Source: Rhodopirellula sp. P2 (GTDB lineage: Bacteria; Planctomycetota; Planctomycetia; Pirellulales; Pirellulaceae). From it: a stretch of DNA of 64,000 nucleotides. A program made the translations under genes and the position numbers. Numbering within the stretch: position 1 is the stretch's first letter; each line of letters begins with the position of its first letter. The stretch covers positions 1,240,001 to 1,304,000 of the forward strand of contig NZ_CP118225.1 in NCBI RefSeq assembly GCF_028768465.1, in the 5' to 3' direction. Shown here in pieces: positions 25,365 to 33,946 of this stretch. The notes under the pieces were generated by a model that saw nothing but the letters and a program-made list of their open reading frames with translations, was not told where the DNA came from and did not search any database.

Positions 25365-26870
25365 CTAAGCACACGCGACCTTCGAGAACAGTTGCCGACA
25401 GGTGTCGATGGCTTCGCGAGGGATTGTCAAAGCAGCCGAATTGCTATCGAGGTAGTGCCCCAATTCGGTGGGACAAAGATCTTGGTTGGTCATCAGTTTC
25501 GATAGCATGCGCGAGCTAGCGCGAATGGTCAGGGTTTTGGGGCAGGGAAGTCCATGGGCAACTTCCAATCTTGCCGACCCTTGGCGACTGACCACGCGCC
25601 ATTGCCCACCACCGGGGCCCAGGATGTTCAGTCCAAGCAGTGCGCGAGGCTGCGGTTCGGGCTGCTCCTGATCTTTCTGTTGCATCGATTCAACGGTTGC
25701 GTCCCGCAAGTAATCGACCAAGTGGTTGATTGACTCGACCCCGGGATTGCGACGCTTGCCCCATCGATCTGCCAATCCAAACGCGAGGTAGCGATGGATC
25801 ACCGTTTCGTCGATCTCTGGGCACGGAAGATCGGAGGTGAACGCCAGCAGGTTGGAGTTGTCGAACGCTGGATCGGTGGAGTTGTAAGACTCGTAGAGGG
25901 AAACGCCGGAGAAATAGTTCTGTTCAAAGCCATTCAGTTCGTTGCTTGGAACGTCAATGTCACCGCAGTATTGGACCCCGGTGGAGTTGAAGTAGGAGCA
26001 GCAGCAATCAATGATCTTTCGCGGTGTCAGGTGGACCCGAGGAGTCAAATGATACGTTTGCCCGTGAGCTTCCGGTGTGTCGAGGAGACGTGACACCACG
26101 TCGGCAACCCAATCAATCGGCACGACGTTGCGGCGTTCTTCCCCGGTCATCGGGAGTCGAATGGGGGTGTGCCGGACGCCGTTTTGGTCCGGTTCCACCA
26201 TCGGCACCAACAATGCCATCAGTCGCAGGTAAGTGTGCAGCCCGTGGTAGCTTGTTGTGTGTCCGGTCTGAGAATCGCCTGAGATCACCGCAGGCCGGTA
26301 GACGGTCAGCTGATCCAAGAACGATGCTGCCCGAACGGCTTGTTCCGCTTCAAACTTACTTTGCTCGTAGTCGTTCCGGAATTTCTGTCCGGCATCCAAG
26401 TCCGATTCGCGAACCAAGTCGGTTCGGTTGCCGCAAACGTAGGCGGTGGAGAGATAATGGAAGTCTCGGATGTCAGTGTCGCGACAGAACGCCAATACAT
26501 TCTGGGTGCCACCCAGGTTGGTTTTCCAAGGGTCGCCGGTTCGGTCGGAGCCTTGGAATTTCAGCACCGCGGCCCCGTGAATCATCCGGTCGCAGTTTTG
26601 CCGCACCCATTCGGTCGCACCAGCGCTCAGACCAAGATTTGGATGGACGATGTCGCCTTCCAAGCAAACCGGGCGAGGCAATTCACGGCCCAGTTCGGTT
26701 TCAAACCTTTGCAGAATCGCTTCCACTCGTTCGTGAGCGGTTTTCTTCTTAGTGCTTCTCGCGATCACCGCGATGCGTTTGCCGCTCATCATCGCGTTGC
26801 GAAGCAGGTACTGTCCGACAAGACCAGTTGCGCTGGTCATCAAGGTGTATTGATGGTTGCCAATAACCAT
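25365..26870 (-). CDS. NAD(P)-binding acyl/thioester reductase-like protein with extra C-terminal domain
   Basis: A 501-residue protein. The Rossmann half (residues 1-320) belongs to the extended SDR/NAD_binding_4 (male-sterility) group: TSATGLVGQYLLRNAMMSGK at the start, KFQGSDRTGDPWKTNLGGTQ near 105 and HYLSTAYVCGNRTDL then NDYEQSKFEAEQA (YxxxK) near 140-175. Such proteins reduce carrier-bound or CoA acyl thioesters to aldehyde or alcohol. The last 160 residues hold QPRALLGLNILGPGGGQWRV and ISLHVDLTIRASS-like text; I cannot assign this domain, although it faintly recalls SCP2 lipid-binding. No adenylation or carrier domain is attached. It is convergent to the MacB-like gene (24 bp apart) and marks the end of the locus. 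Confidence 0.72.
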   Translation of the reverse strand: MVIGNHQYTLMTSATGLVGQYLLRNAMMSGKRIAVIARSTKKKTAHERVEAILQRFETELGRELPRPVCLEGDIVHPNLGLSAGATEWVRQNCDRMIHGAAVLKFQGSDRTGDPWKTNLGGTQNVLAFCRDTDIRDFHYLSTAYVCGNRTDLVRESDLDAGQKFRNDYEQSKFEAEQAVRAASFLDQLTVYRPAVISGDSQTGHTTSYHGLHTYLRLMALLVPMVEPDQNGVRHTPIRLPMTGEERRNVVPIDWVADVVSRLLDTPEAHGQTYHLTPRVHLTPRKIIDCCCSYFNSTGVQYCGDIDVPSNELNGFEQNYFSGVSLYESYNSTDPAFDNSNLLAFTSDLPCPEIDETVIHRYLAFGLADRWGKRRNPGVESINHLVDYLRDATVESMQQKDQEQPEPQPRALLGLNILGPGGGQWRVVSRQGSARLEVAHGLPCPKTLTIRASSRMLSKLMTNQDLCPTELGHYLDSNSAALTIPREAIDTCRQLFSKVACA

Positions 26871-27017
26871 AGAGAACAGACGACACGAGGTGCCAAGAGG
26901 GCCACGGATGAAATGAGTGGGGGCGGGGATGGTCGCGGGTGATTGTAGTGGTCGTCATGAACAAGCTGCAAGGCACTGTCCGGCGAGTGGGACAGGCACC
27001 TTCCGCGAACGGGTGAA

Positions 27018-27697
27018 TCACCGAATTTTGATCTCCATTGAAATTTGCTGCAGCGGCATGGCACCGCGACCTTGCGAATCGTGCAGTTCGATCGAGTCGT
27101 CTGATTGGATAACGAGTGTGTCGCAGATAGGCGGTGATTTCTCGGAAATCGCCGTTTCGAAGGCTTCTCGAGTGACGGTGGCGATGGAGCTTTCGAATTT
27201 GACCAATTCGCTTTTGTCTTCAGTCATGCACAACTGCTTCGCTTTGTGGGTCCAGGTTCCTTGTTCGAGACTGGTCACACTGTACAGTTGTTCGTTCGAG
27301 TTTCCGGCCAACATCGTCAGCGTGGAATAGGTCTCGTACGTGCCGTCGGCGTCGAAGCGATAGGTGCTTCGATTGATTCCCGTGTTCCCGCTGGCGTAGG
27401 CTTCCTTCACTTCAAAACGCGACCAATGGATGACAAATAGAGTTTGTCTTCGCTGGGATTGAAGGAGAGCTTGGGATAGTAGATGCGTCCGAGATCGCTC
27501 AGCGGTTGCGACCCGGTGATCTTCCCTTCCAACAGATCGACCTTCTCGCCAACCCTTTCGATCAATTTTGCTGTGACCTGAAAGCGGCCGGTGGAATCTT
27601 TCCAAACTCGTGCTGTGCTCGGAAGATTGTCCTGCGCGGTTGCAAAGACGAGGCAGAATAACAGCGACGGAATGATTCCACCTGCGACGCGAAACAT
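27018..27697 (-). pseudogene. SHD1-domain secreted protein with a probable frameshift
   Basis: The 96-codon frame 27407-27697 encodes a signal peptide (MFRVAGGIIPSLLFCLVFAT) and an SHD1-like domain (ARVWKDSTGRFQVTAKLIER followed by GEKVDLLEG and PLSDLG). It stops at 27407 with the text SSIGRVLK. In the adjacent frame, on the same strand, the reading resumes without a start codon as SRFEVKEAYASGNTGINRST and continues to 27018 as a beta-rich domain of about 130 residues. The join falls near 27410-27430 at the text gcgttttgaag (reverse strand). A single-base change there would give one 220-residue protein. So this is either a frameshift mutation or a sequencing error. SHD1 proteins are common in planctomycetes; their role is unknown. 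Confidence 0.6.
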
Positions 27698-27822
27698 ACG
27701 TTGCTTCCAACTGTTCGATGAAGGTTTGATTTTGTGAACGCGGTGCGCCCGCTATACCTTTGCTGAAAGCGAGTGTTGCTGAAATGGTTGTCGTTCGCAT
27801 CCCGACTATGGTTGCCGCATGT

Positions 27823-30630
27823 TCATTCTTCGCCTGATGAATACTCCATGCTTTGTTTGCCTGATTTGTCGATCAGCGTGGCCGTGCCGCTCGCACCACC
27901 CACGATGAACTGGCTGCCGTCGCGATTGGAATCCAATGCGTACAGGTAATCTCCGGCGACCTTGGCATTGGTTTCTCTCGCTCCGTTGTCGGTGCGATAG
28001 ACCCGGAAAACACTGTCTCCGCTCGTCACTCCGAGTCGATTTTCGCGGCCGACAAAGACCAGTTTCGTCACTTCGGTTTTGAATCCGGTGATCGTGCGTG
28101 TGGCCTGCCCGGTTTCAATGTTCCAAATCTTGACTGTTGCGTCAGCGGATCCCGTCGCGAGCTCACGAAGATTCACGTTCCACGCAATCGACGTGACATG
28201 GTGCGTGTGGCCTTCGAGTGTTTTGATCAGCTTGCCGGATTCGACGTCCCACAGTTTGATCATCTGGTCGGCGCCTCCGGTGGCCAACGTTTGCCCATCC
28301 GGTGAAAACTGAACGCAGAACACGGTGTCGTCGTGCGGGTTGGGAATCTTTCGAATCAAGGACCCGTCGGAGACTTTCCAAAGCATCCATTCACCCGTCC
28401 GAGAAGGCTCGCCGCCACCGGTGGCGAGCAATTTTCCGGAGGGATGAATGTCGATGCTCAACACGCGATCCGCGAAAGGGCTCGGCCCGGTTGTCGCACC
28501 GATGGTTTGGCGAAGACTCCACAAACGGGGCCGAGCGACGAACGCCTGCGTCTGGCCGTTGGTCCCTTGCATCAGAACGCAACAATCTCCGCTCGCGATC
28601 AGTTGTCCGTCGGTCGGCAGTTCGGGCAATTCGGCCAACCAGTCGCCGGATTCGGCCCACAGACTCCATGAGTTTTCCGATGCGTCGTCCGTGTTGGCGG
28701 CATGGGTGAGAATGCGAGAGCCTGAGAGCATGACCGCGAATGTGGCGTCGGTCGCACGAGATGAATCGTGGCGTGATTGGGATGCGGTGGCCGTGGCCTT
28801 TCTGGATTCGTGATCTTGTTTGAGTTTCGCGAGGATTTGCTGATGACGCTCACGCTCCGCCTCCAGTTCCTTCAGTCGCGTCTCTCCACGGAGCTTGATT
28901 TTTTCGGCTTGACCGAGGGCTGTCACTGCAGCATCCAGTTCGCTTTCTTTGGTCGCGAGGGCTTGTTCGGCTTCGGCAAGCTTCTTGGCTGCTGACTCGG
29001 CGGCTTGCTTGGCTTCCTCAACACTGGCCTGTTTCTCGTCACGCAGTTTGGTTTTGGTTTCGATGTCTTTGGCGATCGAATCCAAGCTTTTCTGTTCGGC
29101 CGTCACGTCGTCTTCGGCTTGTTTCGCGTCCTTCTCTTCAGCCGCGACCAGTGTCTCGGTGACCAACGTTTGCCAATTGTCGTTTGCTAATTGAGCTGCT
29201 GCGACGGGATCCTTCTTCGCGATTTCGAGATAGCTTTGATCGGCGATGTTGTATCGTCCCAAGGCTCCTGATTCGGTGCTGATCCACAGCGTGGCACCGT
29301 TGGACGAAAGCGATGCAGACACGGCGGGGGCGGGCAATTGGCCGGTTGCTTCGAACGTTTGATCGGTTGGATTCCAATTGGCAAGGTTGCCTGCTGCATC
29401 CATCGCGATCAATTGTCCCGGAGACTCGGGCGCCGAGTGAATCGCAAGGACAGCTTGTTCAAAAACGTTGTGCTCTGTCTTGGTCCAAACCTCTTCGGCT
29501 CGCTTCCAAAACAAGACTTGTCCATTGTCGGTCGCGGTCGCCAATTGATCCTCTTCGATCCACTGCATCGAAGTGAACGTGTTGGCAGCATCGAGGGTTT
29601 CGACGTCTTTGCGATCGATTCGAACGATGCGAATCGTACTGTCCCACTGAATCGCGGCTTGTTGACCCGCGTTGTCCAAAGTGATCCGAACCTTGGTCGG
29701 ATCATTGGTCTTCGGTTCCTCGGTTTTCAGATGATCGGGCAGGTCAAAGCTTTTCATCCACAGCCAGCGATCTTTGCCGACTTCCGCCACACTCAATTCT
29801 CCGCGACGGGAAAGCACGGCGAAGTGACTGCCGCTGGCGTTCATTGCGATTGCCAGGGTGTCGTCCTGGTTGATGGCGGGAATCGTGGCTGATTCGAATG
29901 GCGACAGCTCCCAAAGTTTGACGTTGCGATAACCTGCCGAGATGATTTGACGACCGGTGGGATCGATGTGCAGGTCTTGGACGAAGTCATCATGAGCTGG
30001 TTTGGTGACTTCGCCTTCGACGATTGCAAGCGTCTCGATGGGCTGAGCGGACTTGGCACCGAACAGACGAATCTCATTTCCAAAGCTGATCGCGGACAAT
30101 CTTCCATCGTCGGTCATGGTCGACCCGTAGACGGTCTGCAGCGACGATGGAAGCGGTTGCCACTCTCGCTTGATCGGTGCACTGGGGGCTTGGTCGACGG
30201 CGGCACCGGATTGGATCCAACGTTTTAGCAGGGCCAATTCCATCGGAGTCAAAATGGATGCCGAGACATCATTGTCCTCCGGGGGCATCACAGGATCGTC
30301 CGCGTGGGAGGCGAGCAGAAACAGTCGGCTGGATTCGGGCTTGCCGGGAACGACAAGGTCGTCCAATTCGGAGGTTCGGATTTGGTCTCCGGATTCCAGG
30401 TTCACACCGCCTTCGTCGTCGCTGGCGTTGTGGCAGGCAACGCAGTTCTTTTTCAGCACGGGTGCCACATCACGGCTGAACAGGACCTCGCGGTCGTCCG
30501 GCAATTCATCGATCGGGAGCGAGTCTGCCGTTGCTTGAGTGGGTGTGTTGAAGACCGACTCCAGGCCGACGCTCCACTCAAAACTCAGGGCCAGCACGAC
30601 GAGCAGCGTCTTGGTGGCTGGACGGATCAT
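27823..30630 (-). CDS. Secreted WD40 protein with N-terminal planctomycete cytochrome (PSCyt1-like) domain and coiled coil
   Basis: A 935-residue protein, last gene of the operon that begins at 36292. It has a signal peptide, then a heme-binding domain with CVACH at residues 63-67 and MPPED near 115 as a possible sixth ligand (planctomycete cytochrome C-like). Residues 150-490 are beta-propeller-like. A long Ala/Glu/Lys coiled coil (about 495-625) is followed by WD repeats from about 700 (DDTVFCVQFSPDGQTLATGG, then DQMIKLWDVESGKLI, HTHHVTSIAWN and DATVKIWNIETG). ATGA overlap with the PPC gene indicates coupling. Proteins of this layout occur with DUF1501 and PSCyt proteins in Planctomycetes; none has an established biochemical role that I know of. 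It likely acts in the periplasm or at the cell surface. Confidence 0.85.
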   Translation of the reverse strand: MIRPATKTLLVVLALSFEWSVGLESVFNTPTQATADSLPIDELPDDREVLFSRDVAPVLKKNCVACHNASDDEGGVNLESGDQIRTSELDDLVVPGKPESSRLFLLASHADDPVMPPEDNDVSASILTPMELALLKRWIQSGAAVDQAPSAPIKREWQPLPSSLQTVYGSTMTDDGRLSAISFGNEIRLFGAKSAQPIETLAIVEGEVTKPAHDDFVQDLHIDPTGRQIISAGYRNVKLWELSPFESATIPAINQDDTLAIAMNASGSHFAVLSRRGELSVAEVGKDRWLWMKSFDLPDHLKTEEPKTNDPTKVRITLDNAGQQAAIQWDSTIRIVRIDRKDVETLDAANTFTSMQWIEEDQLATATDNGQVLFWKRAEEVWTKTEHNVFEQAVLAIHSAPESPGQLIAMDAAGNLANWNPTDQTFEATGQLPAPAVSASLSSNGATLWISTESGALGRYNIADQSYLEIAKKDPVAAAQLANDNWQTLVTETLVAAEEKDAKQAEDDVTAEQKSLDSIAKDIETKTKLRDEKQASVEEAKQAAESAAKKLAEAEQALATKESELDAAVTALGQAEKIKLRGETRLKELEAERERHQQILAKLKQDHESRKATATASQSRHDSSRATDATFAVMLSGSRILTHAANTDDASENSWSLWAESGDWLAELPELPTDGQLIASGDCCVLMQGTNGQTQAFVARPRLWSLRQTIGATTGPSPFADRVLSIDIHPSGKLLATGGGEPSRTGEWMLWKVSDGSLIRKIPNPHDDTVFCVQFSPDGQTLATGGADQMIKLWDVESGKLIKTLEGHTHHVTSIAWNVNLRELATGSADATVKIWNIETGQATRTITGFKTEVTKLVFVGRENRLGVTSGDSVFRVYRTDNGARETNAKVAGDYLYALDSNRDGSQFIVGGASGTATLIDKSGKQSMEYSSGEE

Positions 30631-32336
30631 GGCGATGCTTCTTTGGCGGGAACAGGAGGAACGGTGAGCCAGAACTCCGTCAGTGGAACGGACGGTCGCA
30701 GGTTGTAGGTGGCCTGGATGGTCTCTTTCGATGGTTGGTCATCCGCGTCCAAAATGGTTCCGACGATTCGAAAATGACCCTGGCCGATCGCATTGTCAGA
30801 CGCGGTGACTTTCAGTTTGATTGTTTTGGCGGTGTCGCCCTTAGGTTCTGAAACCACGGGTTCTGCCTGGATACCTTCCGGTAAATCGGTTGCGGTGACT
30901 CGGATTTTGGATTGGAAACCGGACTTGCGATTGACGGACACGCTGAGTTCGAGCGGTTTGGCCTGAGTGACCACGAAGTGATCTTCCGCAATCGAAAGCT
31001 GACATTCGGGTTTCGATTCGCGAATGGACAATTGATAGAAGTGTCGTGGTCCAAACTCCCCCAGCATTTCGGAGATCGCGACGTCGATGGGACCGTCCTC
31101 GGCCGCGGTGATGTCGACTCCCGCGTCATAGCCTCCGGAGGAAACATCGTCGTTGCTGGCCAGTGTTTTGCCTGACTTTGGATCTGTGATTGTGAGCTTG
31201 GAATCGAGCAAGAATCCGTCGGCTTTGGACCGAACTTCGGCACGGTACTTGGTCCCTTTGCTGGCCGTGAATGCGTGGTGATGCGTTTCATCTGCCCCCG
31301 TAAAATGGCCGAACAGCAGAGCGGGCAGTGTCCCCTCGAACTCGTCCCCAGGCAAAACTCGATGGACCGCTTCATCAACTGGCGGGACCCAAGACCAACC
31401 CAAGGCACCGGGGACGGTCGCGATGGGAGGCGAGAGGTTTTCGGCGATGTCTGAAACAGTCGCGGTTTGATCTTCGAGGTTGTAGCCAAACGCGATGGCT
31501 CTCTTTTCGTTGGCAGCAACATGATCCACAAAGGGACCCGTGGTCACGTCCAACGTGTAAAGGAACGAGGCGGATCCCGCGTAGCCGATCGTGCTGTTGG
31601 GCGTTTCGGGAAACGCGAAAATTCGAATCAGCAGATCTTGATCCGAGTCGGTTGGGTAGACGATTTGTGGGTCCAGCCCACGTGTATCGTCGGAATGGTA
31701 GAGCACGTTCCCGCGGAGATCGGTCAATTGCAGCACCGCATCCATGGGTGACTTCAACACTTGGTTGGCGGTCGCGGACACGACCAACGTCTGGCCCGTC
31801 TTCAGTGACACGCGGTAAGCATCGCTGTCACCGCTCTTGGACAAGCGTCCCGTAACCACAGTGGGAAGCTCGATTCGGTTGGCCTGCGAACGTTTGTCAT
31901 TGGGCTCCGTTTCGGGAAGCACACGGGTGGTGGAGAGAATCAAGGGGACCAACCCGGTCGCAGACTGGTCGTCGTGGAATCGGATCCAAGCGACTCCCGG
32001 CGAGGCATCTTCGGCAACTTTGATCGTTAGCTTTCCGGACTCTTTGCCGGCCGAGACGGAAACCTGGTCGACATCGCAATCGATGTTGGGCGGCCAATTT
32101 GGAAAGGTGCCTTCTGCGGTGATCGCTGTCTCGGCACCAACGGCAACCGCCGGCGGGAACACGCGATCCAGCTTGATTTGTGCTTGAGCTGATGGCGAGG
32201 TGACGCAGCACAGAACCAGCATCCAGGTCAGTCGATGACTGAGTCCGGCAAAGACCATGGAGCAACACGCATCGCGTGAACGAAGAATGCTTTCGTCGCC
32301 GCGCTTGCGGTTGATTGAATTCAAGACGGTTCTCAT
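30627..32336 (-). CDS. Secreted PPC-domain (pre-peptidase C-terminal) protein
   Basis: A 569-residue protein with a signal peptide near residues 27-52 (MVFAGLSHRLTWMLVLC; ATG at residue 27 is a possible start). After an Ig-like N-terminal domain (KLDRVFPPAVAVGAETAIT), residues 135-235 form a PPC domain: ETEPNDKRSQANRIELPTVV, GRLSKSGDSDAYRVSLKTGQ and LVVSATANQVL. A second PPC-like stretch lies near 350-420 (YRAEVRSKADGFLLDSKLTI), and the last 140 residues are another beta-sandwich. No peptidase is attached. It overlaps the downstream WD40 gene by 4 bp. In Planctomycetes these proteins stand beside PSCyt and DUF1501 genes; a structural or binding role at the cell surface is inferred. Confidence 0.87.
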   Translation of the reverse strand: MRTVLNSINRKRGDESILRSRDACCSMVFAGLSHRLTWMLVLCCVTSPSAQAQIKLDRVFPPAVAVGAETAITAEGTFPNWPPNIDCDVDQVSVSAGKESGKLTIKVAEDASPGVAWIRFHDDQSATGLVPLILSTTRVLPETEPNDKRSQANRIELPTVVTGRLSKSGDSDAYRVSLKTGQTLVVSATANQVLKSPMDAVLQLTDLRGNVLYHSDDTRGLDPQIVYPTDSDQDLLIRIFAFPETPNSTIGYAGSASFLYTLDVTTGPFVDHVAANEKRAIAFGYNLEDQTATVSDIAENLSPPIATVPGALGWSWVPPVDEAVHRVLPGDEFEGTLPALLFGHFTGADETHHHAFTASKGTKYRAEVRSKADGFLLDSKLTITDPKSGKTLASNDDVSSGGYDAGVDITAAEDGPIDVAISEMLGEFGPRHFYQLSIRESKPECQLSIAEDHFVVTQAKPLELSVSVNRKSGFQSKIRVTATDLPEGIQAEPVVSEPKGDTAKTIKLKVTASDNAIGQGHFRIVGTILDADDQPSKETIQATYNLRPSVPLTEFWLTVPPVPAKEASP

Positions 32337-32476
32337 GAAGCAGACATGGCGGAGTGTTTGGTGGTATCAGTCGCTTGGCATCAGCCGCGGATGAAAGGTG
32401 GAACCGAGGCCAACACCGGGGTGCTGGATCGGCGACCCTTTCCGGGTCGAGGAGTCGTCGATGGATCCGACGCACT

Positions 32477-32545
32477 AAGCAGGTCGACAGGAATGATCGG
32501 GTGCAACGAAGTGAGCCGTTTGGGCGTTAGCCCCGGTTGTACGTG
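32477..32545 (+). repeat. Truncated copy (left half) of the 125-bp palindromic element
   Basis: Starts with AAGCAGGTCG, then GGAATGATCGGG, then GTGAGCCGTTTGGGCGTTAG and CCCCGGTTGT, matching the first half of the 40301 copy with several substitutions. The right arm is absent. It lies in the 263-bp gap between the DUF1501 stop (32600) and the PPC start (32336), where nothing else is seen. Confidence 0.75.
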
Positions 32546-32599
32546 GGAGCAACGACGCTACTCAAAAAAACAAATGCTGAAAGACTCCTGCCGAATTGC

Positions 32600-33940
32600 T
32601 TAGCTCATCAACTCGGTGATTGGAGTTGCGTCGCTGACCAAGTGAGTGGGGCGTCCTTCGCCGGTGTACATCATTTGGCCCGGATCGATGCCCAGTTTTT
32701 CATAGATCGTGGACACAAAGTTTTCTGGCGAGAGGACTCGTTCGACGGCTGCGTAACCCTGCCGGTCGGTCGCCCCGATGACTTGTCCGCCAGTCGTTTG
32801 ACCGCCGGCAAACACGACGCTCATGGCGTTGGACCAATGGTCTCGTCCACCGCGCACGTTGATCTTGGGCGTTCGTCCGAACTCACCCAAGACAACCACC
32901 AAGGTGCGTTCCAGCATGCCTTGTTCTTTGAGGTCGGAGATCAGCGCCGCGACGGTGGCTTCAAATGGCGGCAGTTTCTTATCCAGTGCATTGAAGATGT
33001 CGACGTGATGATCCCAGCCACCGCTGTAAAGCGTCACGAAGGGAACGCCTGCACCGACCAGTCGTCTCGCCAGCAGGGCTTGTTGACCAAACGGGTTCCG
33101 CCCGTAGGCATCGCGAATCGCGTCGGATTCTTGGTGAATGTCGAAAGCGGCCTGAGCTTCTTTGCTGCTGATGATTTGCAGGCTCTGTTGATAGAACTCA
33201 TCGACCGCCAAGGTTGGGTCGGCGACGCTGGCGTCATTGAAACGCATCATTGTGTCGATGCGTTTTCGGATTTGTTGTCGAGAACTGAAGCGGCCATCGG
33301 TCAGTCCGGTGGGAATCGTGACATCACGCACGCGAAAGCTAGAACGGTTGGGATCGTCGGGAACCACAAAGGGTGCGTACTTGCTGCCTAGGAAATTCGG
33401 CCCGCCCGATCGCGACATCCGGGGCAGCGAAAAGTAGGCGGGGATCCCATGGGGCGCGCCGATCTCTTTGGAGACCACACTGCCCAAGCTGGGATGGAAA
33501 CTGACAAACGCACCACAACCAACAGGGATGCGAGGCGGGGCCCCGGTCATCATGTAGTGATTGCCGGCGCCGTGGTTGCCTTGGTCGTGTCGAATCGATC
33601 GAACAATGGCCAGGTCATCGCTGATCGCCGCCATCTTTTGCATCGGTTGGGCGAACTGAATCCCAGGGGTCTGGGTCGCGATTGGCTGGTAGGCACCGCG
33701 AATTTCGACGGGCGCATCAGGCTTCGGGTCAAACGTTTCGTAGTGACTGGGCCCACCGTCCATCCAGACCAAAATGCAGGCATCCGCTTGAGCGTTTTTG
33801 CGGCGCGAACCTAAACCCTCCGACGCGCGTGCTTGAGCACTCAGCGCCCCCGAGAGGCCTCCGCCGATCAGTCCGCCAAGACCCAATTTCAGACCGTCGC
33901 GGCGCGTCAGTCCTTCACAGTTTGTCCAAGTGTTCGACAT
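32600..33940 (-). CDS. DUF1501 protein with Tat signal
   Basis: A 446-residue protein whose N terminus carries TRRDGLKLGLGGLIGGGL, a twin-arginine signal followed by a hydrophobic stretch (about residues 13-40), so it is exported folded by Tat. Blocks of the DUF1501 family (alkaline-phosphatase-like fold) are present: CILVWMDGGPSHYETFDPKP near 52, GNHGAGNHYMMTGAPPR near 120, YSGGWDHHVDIFNALD near 300 and VVVLGEFGRTPKIN near 340. The gene follows the DUF1549/DUF1553 gene by 6 bp, which is the standard planctomycete arrangement. Its substrate has not been shown in any case I know. Confidence 0.93.
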   Translation of the reverse strand: MSNTWTNCEGLTRRDGLKLGLGGLIGGGLSGALSAQARASEGLGSRRKNAQADACILVWMDGGPSHYETFDPKPDAPVEIRGAYQPIATQTPGIQFAQPMQKMAAISDDLAIVRSIRHDQGNHGAGNHYMMTGAPPRIPVGCGAFVSFHPSLGSVVSKEIGAPHGIPAYFSLPRMSRSGGPNFLGSKYAPFVVPDDPNRSSFRVRDVTIPTGLTDGRFSSRQQIRKRIDTMMRFNDASVADPTLAVDEFYQQSLQIISSKEAQAAFDIHQESDAIRDAYGRNPFGQQALLARRLVGAGVPFVTLYSGGWDHHVDIFNALDKKLPPFEATVAALISDLKEQGMLERTLVVVLGEFGRTPKINVRGGRDHWSNAMSVVFAGGQTTGGQVIGATDRQGYAAVERVLSPENFVSTIYEKLGIDPGQMMYTGEGRPTHLVSDATPITELMS

Positions 33941-33946
33941 GGTTCA

